This document shows positions 24,487 through 33,081 of a stretch of DNA of 64,000 bases, in pieces (position 1 is the stretch's first letter; every line of letters begins with the position of its first letter). The translations under genes and the position numbers were made by a program. Source of the stretch: Ascidiaceihabitans sp034111945. GTDB lineage: Bacteria > Pseudomonadota > Alphaproteobacteria > Rhodobacterales > Rhodobacteraceae. A model generated the notes under the pieces. The model was not told the DNA's origin, ran no database searches, and saw only the letters and a list, made by a program, of their open reading frames with translations. The stretch lies in assembly GCA_047626725.1 (NCBI GenBank), contig JBLHSG010000021.1, positions 6,968 through 70,967 on the forward strand. Reading direction: 5' to 3'.

Positions 24487-24894
24487 TCATTCGCAGATGT
24501 TTTCTTTGATAAAGCAGTTTGACCCAATGCACCCGTCCCATCCTTTGGCTTTGATGGATTGAGACTTCTCATTGAATGCACCATCCGTGATTTCAACTAA
24601 CTTGATTTTGTCTAATCTGAAAATCCGCTTAGAGGCATAATCACGACCCTTGGTACATCCGCGACTTTGCCAGCCATGCATGTACAGCTTACCATTATTG
24701 CCAATCGCGACTTGGTGCACATCCACAATTCGCGCAAGGCACCCTTTGCTGGCGTCCTTGTCATAAACGATTTCAACGACGCGATTTTCTGTTGCTGCCT
24801 CGCAAAGCGGCGCTTCGTGTATCGATTGGGCTTGGGCAAATGAGGCAAACGCAATTGTGGCAAACACCGCGGCACTGACGTGGCATGATTTCAT
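24487..24894 (-). CDS. Small secreted protein of unknown function
   Basis: The 135-residue protein has a clear Sec signal peptide (MKSCHVSAAVFATIAFASFAQAQ, cleaved after AQA). The mature part contains ENRVVEIVYDKD... and KRIFRLDKIKLVEITDG, a strand pattern like that following WYL-type domains, and four further cysteines (including GCIGSNC and a Cys-Glu at the C-terminus), so disulfides in the periplasm are likely. ATG 24894 is preferred because the signal peptide starts there. No characterised homologue is recognised. It is transcribed in the same direction as the LysR gene behind it, but they are 169 bases apart. Confidence 0.6.
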   Translation of the reverse strand: MKSCHVSAAVFATIAFASFAQAQSIHEAPLCEAATENRVVEIVYDKDASKGCLARIVDVHQVAIGNNGKLYMHGWQSRGCTKGRDYASKRIFRLDKIKLVEITDGAFNEKSQSIKAKGWDGCIGSNCFIKENICE

Positions 24895-25063
24895 TCTTGA
24901 ACTCCCCAAAATGTCCGTAGCTGGACTGACCCTAAGACTAGGCTGCACCTTAGTCCCACATACCGTCATCCCATAGGGAAAATAATACGGTGCTGAAGAA
25001 AGCCCGCTGACCAATCTGGAATGCATAGTCGGATGTAATCGCTAATTGGTGAATCCGCGTGAC

Positions 25064-25942
25064 TTACGTTTCGCCAGCCAAAAACCTCACAAACAAAGTG
25101 GTCAAGTTTTCGCGCCGCGATTGGTTGGGCCAAATGGCGTGCAGACCTAAAGGGCGCAGCGTCCATTCTGGCAAAATATGAACCAGTTCACCGCGTTCGA
25201 ATCCACGACGAGCCAAATGTTCGGGGATGGCCGTCAATCCCAGCCCCCGCATCGCGAAATCAAAAAGCGCATCAGCGGTGTTCACAGATATGTTGGACTT
25301 GCCCAGCACCGTCACCACGTCCCCCTTGGCAGAGGTTAATTCCGTCTGATTGGCGCGCATGACAAACCGTACCCAATGCCAGTTTTCCAGATCGCTTGGC
25401 ACCTTGGGCGTGGGCATCGATGCGACGTAATCGGGGCTTGCCACTAGAAACCTATCCACACGACCGATGGTTCGCACCATCAGATCACTGTCACCCAACC
25501 AACCCGCGCGAATGGCAACGTCGAAACCATCCTTGATGACTTCGCTTGGGTGATCCGAAAAATGAATATCCAGTTCAATTTTGGGGTATTTTTGCGAAAA
25601 CCGGGCACAGGATTCCATCAATTCTGTTTGCGTCACAAACGCTGGCGCTGTGACCCGTAATGCCCCGGTAGGTTCTTTTGAAAGCGGGTTAATAGCATCC
25701 AGCCCTTCTTCGGCGGCCTGTAGCATCGCATTCGCTTTTTCGTTCAAATGACGCCCCTCGTTGGTCAAAGAAAGCTGCCGCGTCGAGCGATAAAGCAGCG
25801 TAACCCCAAGGTTTTTTTCCAGTTGCGAGACAACCTCACTGATCCGCGATGGGGCTAGGCCAAGGTGCAAGGCGGCTGCGCGAAATGACCCTTGATCCAC
25901 GACTGTCGAAAAGATCGCGATGCTCCGTAATTTATCAATCAT
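25064..25942 (-). CDS. LysR-family transcriptional regulator
   Basis: The 292-residue protein has the LysR winged helix at residues 1-60 (FRAAALHLGLAPSRISEVVSQLEKNLGVTLLYRSTRQLSLT) and a type 2 periplasmic-binding effector domain (GALRVTAPAFVTQTELME...). The sequence belongs to the large CrgA/AaeR-like branch. It is divergent from the exported SnoaL-like gene at 26063, with a dyad in the 120-base gap, so it probably regulates that gene and itself. The inducer is unknown. Confidence 0.9.
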   Translation of the reverse strand: MIDKLRSIAIFSTVVDQGSFRAAALHLGLAPSRISEVVSQLEKNLGVTLLYRSTRQLSLTNEGRHLNEKANAMLQAAEEGLDAINPLSKEPTGALRVTAPAFVTQTELMESCARFSQKYPKIELDIHFSDHPSEVIKDGFDVAIRAGWLGDSDLMVRTIGRVDRFLVASPDYVASMPTPKVPSDLENWHWVRFVMRANQTELTSAKGDVVTVLGKSNISVNTADALFDFAMRGLGLTAIPEHLARRGFERGELVHILPEWTLRPLGLHAIWPNQSRRENLTTLFVRFLAGET

Positions 25943-25957
25943 TGTTCACCTCAGCCG

Positions 25958-25984
25958 AACAGTTATATCGGCAACTATACTGTT
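25958..25984. promoter_or_regulatory. Possible LysR operator dyad
   Basis: AACAGTTATA and TATACTGTT face each other across the LysR/SnoaL-like intergenic region, an imperfect inverted repeat of the sort bound by LysR regulators. It lies 16 bases upstream of the LysR start. Confidence 0.4.
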
Positions 25985-26062
25985 ATTGCGAACATAGAAC
26001 GTCAGTATTTGTAGTCTCACAAGCGATTTCACAGTCAGACAAATCCTTCGGAGGACTACAAA

Positions 26063-26539
26063 ATGGAACTCAAACGCCTTATCGGTGCCGCATCAATTGC
26101 ACTAGCGACAACAGTATCGGCCGCTTTTGCAGATGACACCGCAACCGTGACAACCTTTTATAAACTGCTCAGCAACCCAAGCGATGCAGTACAGATCGAA
26201 GCCTTTCGCGATGCAACTTCCTCGAATTGGGAAAGCATTGGCAACTATTCCGGCAAAAACAAAACCCGTGACGCATTTTTGGGTCAGGTCGGTGGCTTTG
26301 CTCAACTGATGCCAGATCTGGATTGGGCCATTCAGGACATGCATCAAGATGGCGATACGATCATCGTGCGCAGTCGCGCGACAGGCACGCCTGTTGCCCC
26401 ATTCTTTGGCGTTGATGGTGAAGGTCGCAGTTTTGATATCCTGACAATCGACATTCACGAATTGGAGGATGGCAAGATCGTGCGCACCTACCACGTCGAA
26501 GATTGGGCCACGGCGCTTCAGCAGCTTGCAGGCAAATAA
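26063..26539 (+). CDS. Exported SnoaL-like (ester cyclase-like) protein
   Basis: The 158-residue protein has a Sec signal peptide (MELKRLIGAASIALATTVSA, cleaved after AFA) and one SnoaL-like domain with GKNKTRDAFLGQVGGFAQLMPDLDWAIQDM, then GRSFDILTIDIHELEDGKIVRTYHVEDW. That ending is the typical family pattern (i.i..i.dGKI...w.v.Dw). A GGAGG Shine-Dalgarno precedes the ATG. It is the first of three genes running away from the LysR regulator; the next gene encodes a second, different exported SnoaL-like protein. The periplasmic location is unusual for the fold and suggests action on an extracellular small molecule. Confidence 0.8.
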   Translation: MELKRLIGAASIALATTVSAAFADDTATVTTFYKLLSNPSDAVQIEAFRDATSSNWESIGNYSGKNKTRDAFLGQVGGFAQLMPDLDWAIQDMHQDGDTIIVRSRATGTPVAPFFGVDGEGRSFDILTIDIHELEDGKIVRTYHVEDWATALQQLAGK

Positions 26540-26592
26540 ACCCGGTATTGGCGCGCCGTTTCGGTCGCGCCATTTCACGCAGGAGTACGATC

Positions 26593-27084
26593 ATGCAACG
26601 CAGAACTGTTCTTAAAACATCAATCGGGGCGGCCCTCGCTTTGATCTTAGCAAACCACGCAGGAGCACAAGAAATGGACGACACCAGCCAAGCAACTTTG
26701 GACATCGTGATGGCATTTATGGGGGCCATGGGATCCGGCGATATGGACACCGTAAACGCGCTTATGGCCGACAATATGGTCTGGCACAACGAAGGCGACG
26801 CGGCGTTGCCGTGGATTGGTCCGTGGCAAGGCAAAGAGGAAATCACAGCGTTCCTCGGCGTCTTTGGTGCAAATTTCCAAACCACAAAATGGGAAAACAC
26901 CGACGTCATCGCATCTGGTGACACTGTCGCTGTTTTTGGCAACATGAACGGGATCACGACGCATTCCAGCAAAGACATCGGCGATTTCAAATTTGCCCTG
27001 CGCGCCAAAGTTCTGAACGGCAAAGTCGTCCTTTGGAACTGGTTCGAGGACAGCTACGCGGTCAGCAAAGCCTATAACGGCTAG
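26593..27084 (+). CDS. Exported SnoaL-like protein with twin-arginine-type signal
   Basis: The 163-residue protein opens MQRRTVLKTSIGAALALILA, with an Arg-Arg-x-x-Leu-Lys pattern suggesting Tat export and cleavage near AGA. The domain reads DIVMAFMGAMGSGDMDTVNALMADNMVWHNEGD...WQGKEEITAFLG, the SnoaL/ketosteroid-isomerase-like opening, with a late FALRAKVLNGKVVLWNWFEDSYA strand pair. ATG 26593 follows AGGAG at good distance; an in-frame extension into the upstream gene is not credible. It lies 53 bases after the first exported SnoaL-like gene. Confidence 0.75.
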   Translation: MQRRTVLKTSIGAALALILANHAGAQEMDDTSQATLDIVMAFMGAMGSGDMDTVNALMADNMVWHNEGDAALPWIGPWQGKEEITAFLGVFGANFQTTKWENTDVIASGDTVAVFGNMNGITTHSSKDIGDFKFALRAKVLNGKVVLWNWFEDSYAVSKAYNG

Positions 27085-27140
27085 CGCGAACATCACTGTG
27101 CATCGGGTCAAATTGATCTGGTGCACAGGTCATTTCCGCC

Positions 27141-27611
27141 ATGATAGGACCGCAAATGTTAGAAAATACCGCCGTAAAAACAACGCCACCTATTTCCGTT
27201 CCTAGATGGATTTTCATGTTTGGTATTCTGCTGACAGGTATCGGAATGGGCGCTGGCCTGCTTGGGGTGTTCGCCCCCACCGTGTTTTTCAACGATTTCC
27301 CACAGTGCACCGATTGGGATCAAATTTCGTACATCACCACCGGGTGGGGCATCCGAAATCTGGGCATGGGCGTCGCGATGATAGTCGCGCTATCGCAAAA
27401 GTCACCAAGCGCAATTGGCGTGGTTTTTACAATGCGCTTTGTGACCGAAGCAGGCGATCTATTGAACGCGTTGACCACTGGGCACGGATCGATGGGCCTG
27501 CCACTGCTTGGTCTCGCTGCTGGGTGGATTTTGATTTTCTTGGTGCCCGAAGCGTTTGCGGCCAAATGGGGCCTGTTCACTGCGATGGAAACAAACACCA
27601 AAAATCTGTAA
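27141..27611 (+). CDS. Small integral membrane protein of unknown function
   Basis: The 156-residue protein has about four hydrophobic helices: IFMFGILLTGIGMGAGLLGVF, NLGMGVAMIVALSQ, a middle VVFTMRFVTEAGDLLNAL segment and GLPLLGLAAGWILIFLVPEAF. The central GWGIRNLGMG and RFVTEAGDLLNAL blocks resemble those of small four-helix membrane proteins found in roseobacters, but no function is known. It follows the exported SnoaL-like pair by 56 bases and may be co-transcribed with it. Confidence 0.6.
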   Translation: MIGPQMLENTAVKTTPPISVPRWIFMFGILLTGIGMGAGLLGVFAPTVFFNDFPQCTDWDQISYITTGWGIRNLGMGVAMIVALSQKSPSAIGVVFTMRFVTEAGDLLNALTTGHGSMGLPLLGLAAGWILIFLVPEAFAAKWGLFTAMETNTKNL

Positions 27612-27735
27612 TTAGGTCTTTGGGGTTACAAAGCATACGCGCGTCAGTAGGGTTAAAGACGCAAAAGTTTTAGCACGCCGTCAGCATCAAACAGCCTTGC
27701 CAAACTTTCGACTTTAATGGACAACCGATCCCAAT

Positions 27736-27812
27736 GGTCCCTTAGCTCAACTGGATAGAGCAGCTGACTTCTAATCAGCAGGTTGAAGGTTCGAGTCCTT
27801 CAGGGATCACCA
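27736..27812 (+). tRNA. tRNA-Arg (anticodon TCT)
   Basis: A complete cloverleaf can be folded: acceptor GGTCCCT/AGGGATC (one G-T pair), D-arm starting GCTC, anticodon stem GCTGA/TCAGC with loop CTTCTAA (anticodon TCT, reading AGA), T-stem GAAGG/CCTTC with TTCGAGT loop, and an encoded CCA end. The following 2 kb look foreign or decayed, which fits tRNA genes being integration targets. Confidence 0.95.
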
Positions 27813-28137
27813 ATTTATTTTATAATAACAAAAACTTAAATTATGATCACCCTCGATAAAATTTGCGCCAGCGCGTTGCGGATGCAATTCGGAAGTACTG
27901 TGCGGGCAAATTTGGTGAGTCCTTTTGAAGCCATAGCGACACCCTGAATAAAAACATAACCACCGTCGTGTTGGTCGTAATTTTGAATATTTGCGCGGTT
28001 TTGACCCAAAGCTGGATTTAGTAATTGTTCAAATCGCTCTGGTCCGCCTGTCACATTGCGGGACTAAGCAGATCTTGCACAGCTGCTACATCGGCGTAAA
28101 ACAGAGCGAAAAATGACTATGAAAACATGGATACATA
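27813..28137. other. Region downstream of tRNA-Arg without a clear gene
   Basis: The DNA is AT-richer than its surroundings. A 72-codon minus-strand frame (27836-28054) has no recognisable family. No copy of the tRNA 3' end that would mark an attachment site was found by eye. Confidence 0.4.
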
Positions 28138-28470
28138 ATGAAAATTCCTCAATCACCTTTTACCGTAACCGATTGGTCAACGGTTCCTGCTACTGAACAT
28201 CCTGGAGAAACTGGCGTTGCAATTTGGCGAACAGTGAACGTAGGTGAACTTCGCATCCGCCATGTCGAATATTCCGCAGATTACCTTGCCGATCATTGGT
28301 GTGATCGCGGCCACATTTTCTATGTTTTAGAAGGCGAGTTGGTGTCTGAACTGCGAGATGGCCGCAAGTCGGTGATGACTGCGGGAACAAGCTACCATGT
28401 TTCAGATTTCGGAGATCCCGCGCACCGCTCTTACTCAAAAAATGGTGCGAAGATTTTTATCGTTGACTAA
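28138..28470 (+). CDS. DHCW-motif-type cupin protein
   Basis: The 110-residue protein is a single small cupin barrel. The stretch ADHWCDRGHIFYVLEGELVSELRDG fits the group named for an Asp-His-Cys-Trp motif, here read as Asp-His-Trp-Cys, and MTAGTSYHVSDFGDPAHRSYS is the second cupin box. No enzymatic function is established for this group. It lies between the tRNA gene and a GST gene in a region of lower GC and different codon use from the flanks, so horizontal acquisition is possible. Confidence 0.75.
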   Translation: MKIPQSPFTVTDWSTVPATEHPGETGVAIWRTVNVGELRIRHVEYSADYLADHWCDRGHIFYVLEGELVSELRDGRKSVMTAGTSYHVSDFGDPAHRSYSKNGAKIFIVD

Positions 28471-28629
28471 ATTAGCGTGTCGCTTTCCCATGTTCAACAG
28501 GGCTCTCAACCGACCTTCGCCCCAATCGGTAAAAGTGATGGCTATCCTAACTGGCGAAGGACGCCTCCGTCAGATTCAGCGACAGCGCGAGATGTTCTTG
28601 ACGCTCGATTTCAACAAAGAGATGAGACC

Positions 28630-29250
28630 ATGATACAAGTTCTTGGGCGACCCAATTCTATAAATGTTCAAAAAGTCATGTGGTGTCTAGCCGAGCTTGA
28701 GATTGAGGTGGACCGCAAGGATGTTGGGGGAACGTTTGGTGGTAATGACAACGCTGAATACCGCGCCCAAAACCCAAATGGGAAAATACCAACGCTGATC
28801 GACGACGAGTATGTCCTGTGGGAATCCAACGCGATTGTGCGGTACCTTTGTGATCAATATGGCATTGGGTCTTGGTATCCTAAAACCACCCAAAAGCGTG
28901 GTCATGCAAATCAATGGATGGACTGGTATCAAACCGCACTGCATCGTCCGATGACGACTTTATTTTGGCAATTGATTAGGACTGATGCAGAGTTCCGGGA
29001 TCAAGCTCTGATTGAGGCTGCGGTTGCAGAATGTGCAGAATTTTGGACGATACTAAATAGGCATCTGGAACAGCGACCTTTTGTTCTTGGCGATGAAATC
29101 AGTATGGCCGACATCCCCCTTGGATGTGCAGCCTACCGTTGGCATTCGATGAATTTTGAACGCCCGGATTTACCTGTCCTACAGGCTTGGTGGGACCGGA
29201 TTTCAGAACGACCAGCGTACCAAGATCATGTCATGCTCCCGCTCACTTAA
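28630..29250 (+). CDS. Glutathione S-transferase
   Basis: The 206-residue protein is a standard GST. The N-terminal thioredoxin-like domain reads VLGRPNSINVQKVMWCLAELE, with Ser10 in the glutathione-activating position, then PNGKIPTLIDDEYVLWESNAIVRYLCDQYG carrying cis-Pro and Glu-Ser for glutathione binding. The C-terminal helical domain ends DIPLGCAAYRWHSMNFERPDLPVLQAWWDRISERPAYQ. ATG 28630 begins the conserved fold; the in-frame DNA upstream to 28477 has no family match. It lies 160 bases after the cupin gene in the post-tRNA segment. Confidence 0.92.
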   Translation: MIQVLGRPNSINVQKVMWCLAELEIEVDRKDVGGTFGGNDNAEYRAQNPNGKIPTLIDDEYVLWESNAIVRYLCDQYGIGSWYPKTTQKRGHANQWMDWYQTALHRPMTTLFWQLIRTDAEFRDQALIEAAVAECAEFWTILNRHLEQRPFVLGDEISMADIPLGCAAYRWHSMNFERPDLPVLQAWWDRISERPAYQDHVMLPLT

Positions 29251-29964
29251 ACTTTGGATTAGTTAGATCGTAGATGCTAGGTTGGGCCCGATTTTGGGTT
29301 CGCAAAGACGAAAGCAGCCATTCGAGCATTCTGCAGCAAAGGGGTTCAAACCAGCCGTTCTCCGCTTTGCAACATCACCGTCTCTAAGCCAGTGATCACA
29401 CTGTCACTCACGGCCCTTGGCCCTTAGCGGAATTTCGAGTTTAGTAAATTTCGACCAGAGAAATTTCCTGAAGCGGGCAGTTATTCAAAGTCCGACATTC
29501 CATTCAATTCACAGTCAACTGTGCAGGGCGTCGTGCCATTCTCTGATCATTCGGGTTAGATTTGACGTGAGTTTGCCCTTCTATGATGAACTCATATCGC
29601 CCACCTTATTCCTCAACTTTTGGATCGTATTCCACGACGATGGCCGTGATGATCCACAATTCCAAATTTATTGCTGAGCCTGTCTGGGGTGTTATTGCTG
29701 GTGGAACACAAACTCGCGTTCGATATCAAGATTCGCAGTTCGAGCTTTCAAACCTGCGCTGCGCAATCTGACAGAGCTGCCGATGATGACGCGTTCCCTG
29801 CTTATTTCCTCAAACGCAGCTGAGGAAATCATTCAGGAGATGGCTAGTAAATTGCGGGAAGGGCTGCGATTTGGCTAAACCGGTTTCGCAGATGCTTCTG
29901 ACCCACCCATTTTCGCAAGCGTCATGGATGGGTCAGAAGATGTTTTGTCGCAATGCTAGCGCCC
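29251..29964. other. Non-coding, apparently decayed intergenic stretch
   Basis: Over 700 bases hold no convincing gene. Short frames (for example 29417-29677, 29583-29771 and a 31-codon frame at 29783) lack Shine-Dalgarno sites and recognisable families. With the tRNA on the left this may be what remains of an integrated element. The hairpin at 29895 belongs to the end of acnB. Confidence 0.45.
29895..29939. terminator. Hairpin downstream of acnB
   Basis: An 11-bp perfect stem (29895-29905 with 29929-29939), extended by three more pairs after one mismatch, lies 26 bases past the acnB stop. There is no U-tract on the acnB side, so it may serve as an RNA 3'-end stabiliser or a weak terminator. 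Confidence 0.4.
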
Positions 29965-32757
29965 TTAGAAATGCCTGGACAACGTGCCCGTCATTTTCTG
30001 CAGAGGCGGTGCAAATTTTGTCAGATCAATCCCGTCCACTGCCGTCTTGTATTCGTCTAGCGTTGGCGTGCGTCCCAAAATTGCGGACAACACAACGACT
30101 GGCGTCGAGGCAAGCAAAGATTCACCAGTTTTCTCATCAGCGTCTTCGACAACCCGACCTTTGAACAAACGCGTGGACGTCGCCAAAACCGTGTCACCTT
30201 TTGCGGCTTTTTCTTGGTTGCCCATGCAAAGGTTACAGCCAGGGCGCTCAAGATACAGGATATTTTCATACTCTGTGCGCGCTTTGCTTTTTGGCGCGAT
30301 GTCGTCGAATTCAAAGCCGGAATACTTTTGCAAAACGGCCCAATCGCCTTCTTCCTTCAACTCATCGATGATGTTGTAGGTTGGGGCCGCGACCACCAAG
30401 GGGGCGTTAAATTCTACTTTGCCATGCTTCTTTTCGATGTTGCGAAGCATCTGGGCGACGATTTTCATATCGCCCTTGTGCACCATGCACGACCCGACAA
30501 AACCCAGATCAACCTTCTTTTCGGCCTTGTAATGCGAGATCGGCCGGATCGTATCGTGCGTGTATCGTTTAGAAACATCAACATTGTGCACGTCCGGATC
30601 GGCGATCATCGGTTCGATGATTTCGTCCAGATTAACCACAACTTCGGCAAAATATTTGGCGTCTGCGTCGGGCGTTAGTGCGGGTTTGTCGCCAGATTTG
30701 ATTTCGGCCATGCGCTGGTCAGCGATTGCGATCAGACCCTTAAGCATTTGGGCATCATTATCCATGCCTTTGTCGATCATGATCTGAATACGGGCTTTGG
30801 CGATTTCAAGCGATGCGATCAAAGTGTCGTCTTCGGAAATACAAATCGACGCTTTGGCCTTCATTTCTGCGGACCAATCCGTGAACGTAAACGCCTGATC
30901 AGCAAGAAGCGTACCGATATGCACCTCGATAATCCGCCCTTGAAAGACGTTGTCGCCGAACTGTTGCAGCATCTGCGCTTGGGTTGCGTGAACCACATCG
31001 CGGAAATCCATGTGATCGGCCATTTTGCCTTTGAACGTCACCTTTACAGAATCCGGGATCGGCATCGTTGCTTCGCCCGTCGCGAGGGCCAATGCGACCG
31101 TGCCAGAATCCGCGCCAAACGCGACGCCTTTGGACATGCGCGTGTGGCTGTCGCCGCCAATGATAATCGCCCAGTCATCGACCGTCAGGTCATTCAAAAC
31201 TTTATGAATAACGTCGGTCATCGCATGGTAGACGCCTTTGGGGTCACGCGCGGTGATCAAGCCAAATTTATGCATAAACGCCATTAATCGTGGCGTGTTT
31301 GCCTGCGCTTTCATGTCCCAAACGGATGCGGTGTGGCAGCCGGATTGGTACGCGCCGTCGACGGTTGGCGACAAAATAGTGGCGGCCATAGATTCAAGTT
31401 CTTGCGAAGTCATCAGGCCGGTCGTGTCCTGAGATCCGACGATGTTGACCTTGACCCGCGCGTCAGATCCAGCGTGCAAAACCGTGCCCGGCGTGACGCC
31501 AACTGCGTTCGCATTAAAGATTTTCTCAACCGCAGTCAGGCCTTGGCCCGGGTGCGATATTTCTTTTGACGGTGCAAAGGCAGATTGCAGTTCGATCCCA
31601 AGGGTTTCGCAAGCGATGTTTTGCAGCTTTTTGCCAAACACGATCGCATAGGACCCGCCGGCTTTCATAAATTCGACTTTTTGCGGGGTGAACGACGACG
31701 CCATATCCACCAGTTCGGTCTGTCCGGCCTCATCAAACAGCTTTTGCTCTTTGGTGTTGATGGTCAAAACAGTGCCCGTTTCAACCGAGTATTCTTGCTC
31801 GAGGATCGGGCTGTTGTCGTTGTTCAGGATCGGATTACCGTCCCCGTCCACTTTTTTGACCCAGTTTTTCAAATCGACACCGATCCCGCCAGTCACATCG
31901 ACAGTCGTCAGGAAAATCGGTGAAATGCCATTTGTGCCCGCAACGATTGGCGCAAAGTTAACGAATGGCACGTAAGGGCTGGCTTGGTTTCCTGTCCACA
32001 AGGCGACGTTGTTCACGCCCGACATGCGGGAGGATCCGACGCCCATGGTGCCCTTTTCAGCGATCAACATCACGCGCTTGTCGGGGTGCTGTTTTTGCAG
32101 GTCCCGAATTTCGACCTGCGCCTCAGGCGAGATCATGCATTTACCATGCAATTCGCGGTCAGATCGCGAGTGCGCCTGATTGCCGGGCGACAACAGATCG
32201 GTTGAAATATCGCCTTCGCCAGCGATGTAGGTCACGACCTTGATCTCTTCTTCGATGTCGGGAAGCTTGGTGAAAAACTCTGCCTTGGCATAGCTGTTCA
32301 AAATGCCTGTGGCGATCTGGTTTCCGGCGACATGCGCAGCTTTCAGGCGATCGGTATCAGCCTCGTACAAGAAAAACTGGGTCTTGAGGACTTCGGCGGC
32401 TTGATCCGCAATCGACGGATCATCGCCCAAAGCCAAATCAAGAAGCACCTTAACAGACGGCCCACCCTTCATGTGAGACAGCATTTCAAACGCAAAACTG
32501 ACCGAGATTTCCTGAACCACAGCGGTGCCAAGGACAACTTCCTTCAAGAACTCCGCCTTGGCATCAGCGGCGCTCGTGGTGCCCGGCAAGGTGTTGTAAA
32601 TCAGGAACTTCAAAGAGTCGGTTTTGTGTTCGTGACCATCGATTTTGATCTGCGCGATAATCTCGCTTGTTAGCGCGTCATCATCGATTGGCTTAGGGTT
32701 CAAACCCTGTGCTTTACGCGTCTCAATTTCTTCGAGGTAGGCAGAATATAAAGTCAT
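29965..32757 (-). CDS. acnB: Bifunctional aconitate hydratase 2 / 2-methylisocitrate dehydratase
   Basis: The 930-residue enzyme is of AcnB type, with the N-terminal HEAT-like domain (SAYLEEIETRKAQG...) that distinguishes it from AcnA. The 4Fe-4S ligands are recognisable as the Cys in VGSCMVHKGDM and Cys841-x2-Cys844 in PGCNLCMGNQ. Other family blocks include SHTRMSKGVAFGADSG. It converts citrate to isocitrate in the TCA cycle in the cytosol. It is a single-gene unit, with GntR-like direct repeats in its upstream region. Confidence 0.98.
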   Translation of the reverse strand: MTLYSAYLEEIETRKAQGLNPKPIDDDALTSEIIAQIKIDGHEHKTDSLKFLIYNTLPGTTSAADAKAEFLKEVVLGTAVVQEISVSFAFEMLSHMKGGPSVKVLLDLALGDDPSIADQAAEVLKTQFFLYEADTDRLKAAHVAGNQIATGILNSYAKAEFFTKLPDIEEEIKVVTYIAGEGDISTDLLSPGNQAHSRSDRELHGKCMISPEAQVEIRDLQKQHPDKRVMLIAEKGTMGVGSSRMSGVNNVALWTGNQASPYVPFVNFAPIVAGTNGISPIFLTTVDVTGGIGVDLKNWVKKVDGDGNPILNNDNSPILEQEYSVETGTVLTINTKEQKLFDEAGQTELVDMASSFTPQKVEFMKAGGSYAIVFGKKLQNIACETLGIELQSAFAPSKEISHPGQGLTAVEKIFNANAVGVTPGTVLHAGSDARVKVNIVGSQDTTGLMTSQELESMAATILSPTVDGAYQSGCHTASVWDMKAQANTPRLMAFMHKFGLITARDPKGVYHAMTDVIHKVLNDLTVDDWAIIIGGDSHTRMSKGVAFGADSGTVALALATGEATMPIPDSVKVTFKGKMADHMDFRDVVHATQAQMLQQFGDNVFQGRIIEVHIGTLLADQAFTFTDWSAEMKAKASICISEDDTLIASLEIAKARIQIMIDKGMDNDAQMLKGLIAIADQRMAEIKSGDKPALTPDADAKYFAEVVVNLDEIIEPMIADPDVHNVDVSKRYTHDTIRPISHYKAEKKVDLGFVGSCMVHKGDMKIVAQMLRNIEKKHGKVEFNAPLVVAAPTYNIIDELKEEGDWAVLQKYSGFEFDDIAPKSKARTEYENILYLERPGCNLCMGNQEKAAKGDTVLATSTRLFKGRVVEDADEKTGESLLASTPVVVLSAILGRTPTLDEYKTAVDGIDLTKFAPPLQKMTGTLSRHF

Positions 32758-33081
32758 AAGTGTCTCAACGATTAAGTGTTATGAGGCGCAAAATTCCGAC
32801 AATCAGAAGAATCAATGTGACGGGTTTACGTGTTGTATACGATTGTATACCAAGCATTCCGAAGTTTCAAGGCAGCGTAATGTGACGAGACGACCTGCCC
32901 GCTACGGCAATGCCACGTTGCGCCGCCACATTCAGCAAATTTTTGGACCCTACGCAACGACCCAATGTGTTTGGTTTATTTTAAACCCTCTGACATTTTG
33001 TGCCAGTGCCAGCGCCTTGCGAACCTACCAAAGCAGTTATACGTTTCAAAACGAGTTCTATTGAAGGTGTATGACGGTCAA
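32758..33081. other. acnB / MAPEG divergent intergenic region
   Basis: This gap carries the acnB promoter, including the two TTGTATAC repeats listed separately, and the promoter of the MAPEG gene. No additional gene is seen. Confidence 0.5.
32833..32852. promoter_or_regulatory. Two TTGTATAC direct repeats upstream of acnB
   Basis: TTGTATACGA and TTGTATACCA stand back to back, ten bases apart, exactly one helical turn. Each contains the GTATAC palindrome common in GntR-family operators. The distance to the acnB start is about 75 bases, so they probably overlap its promoter. Confidence 0.5.

Noticed and set aside
27836..28054. 72-codon minus-strand frame after the tRNA
   Set aside because: No recognisable domain, weak start and AT-rich context; not supported as a gene.
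27736..29250. Integrase-type mobile element inserted at the tRNA
   Set aside because: No integrase, transposase or duplicated tRNA end is visible; only a weak island suspicion remains, reported as a finding.
29417..29771. Short plus-strand frames between the GST and acnB genes
   Set aside because: Composition and lack of Shine-Dalgarno sites suggest non-coding, decayed DNA.
30000..32700. Long plus-strand frames opposite acnB
   Set aside because: They are antisense shadows of a highly conserved gene on the other strand.
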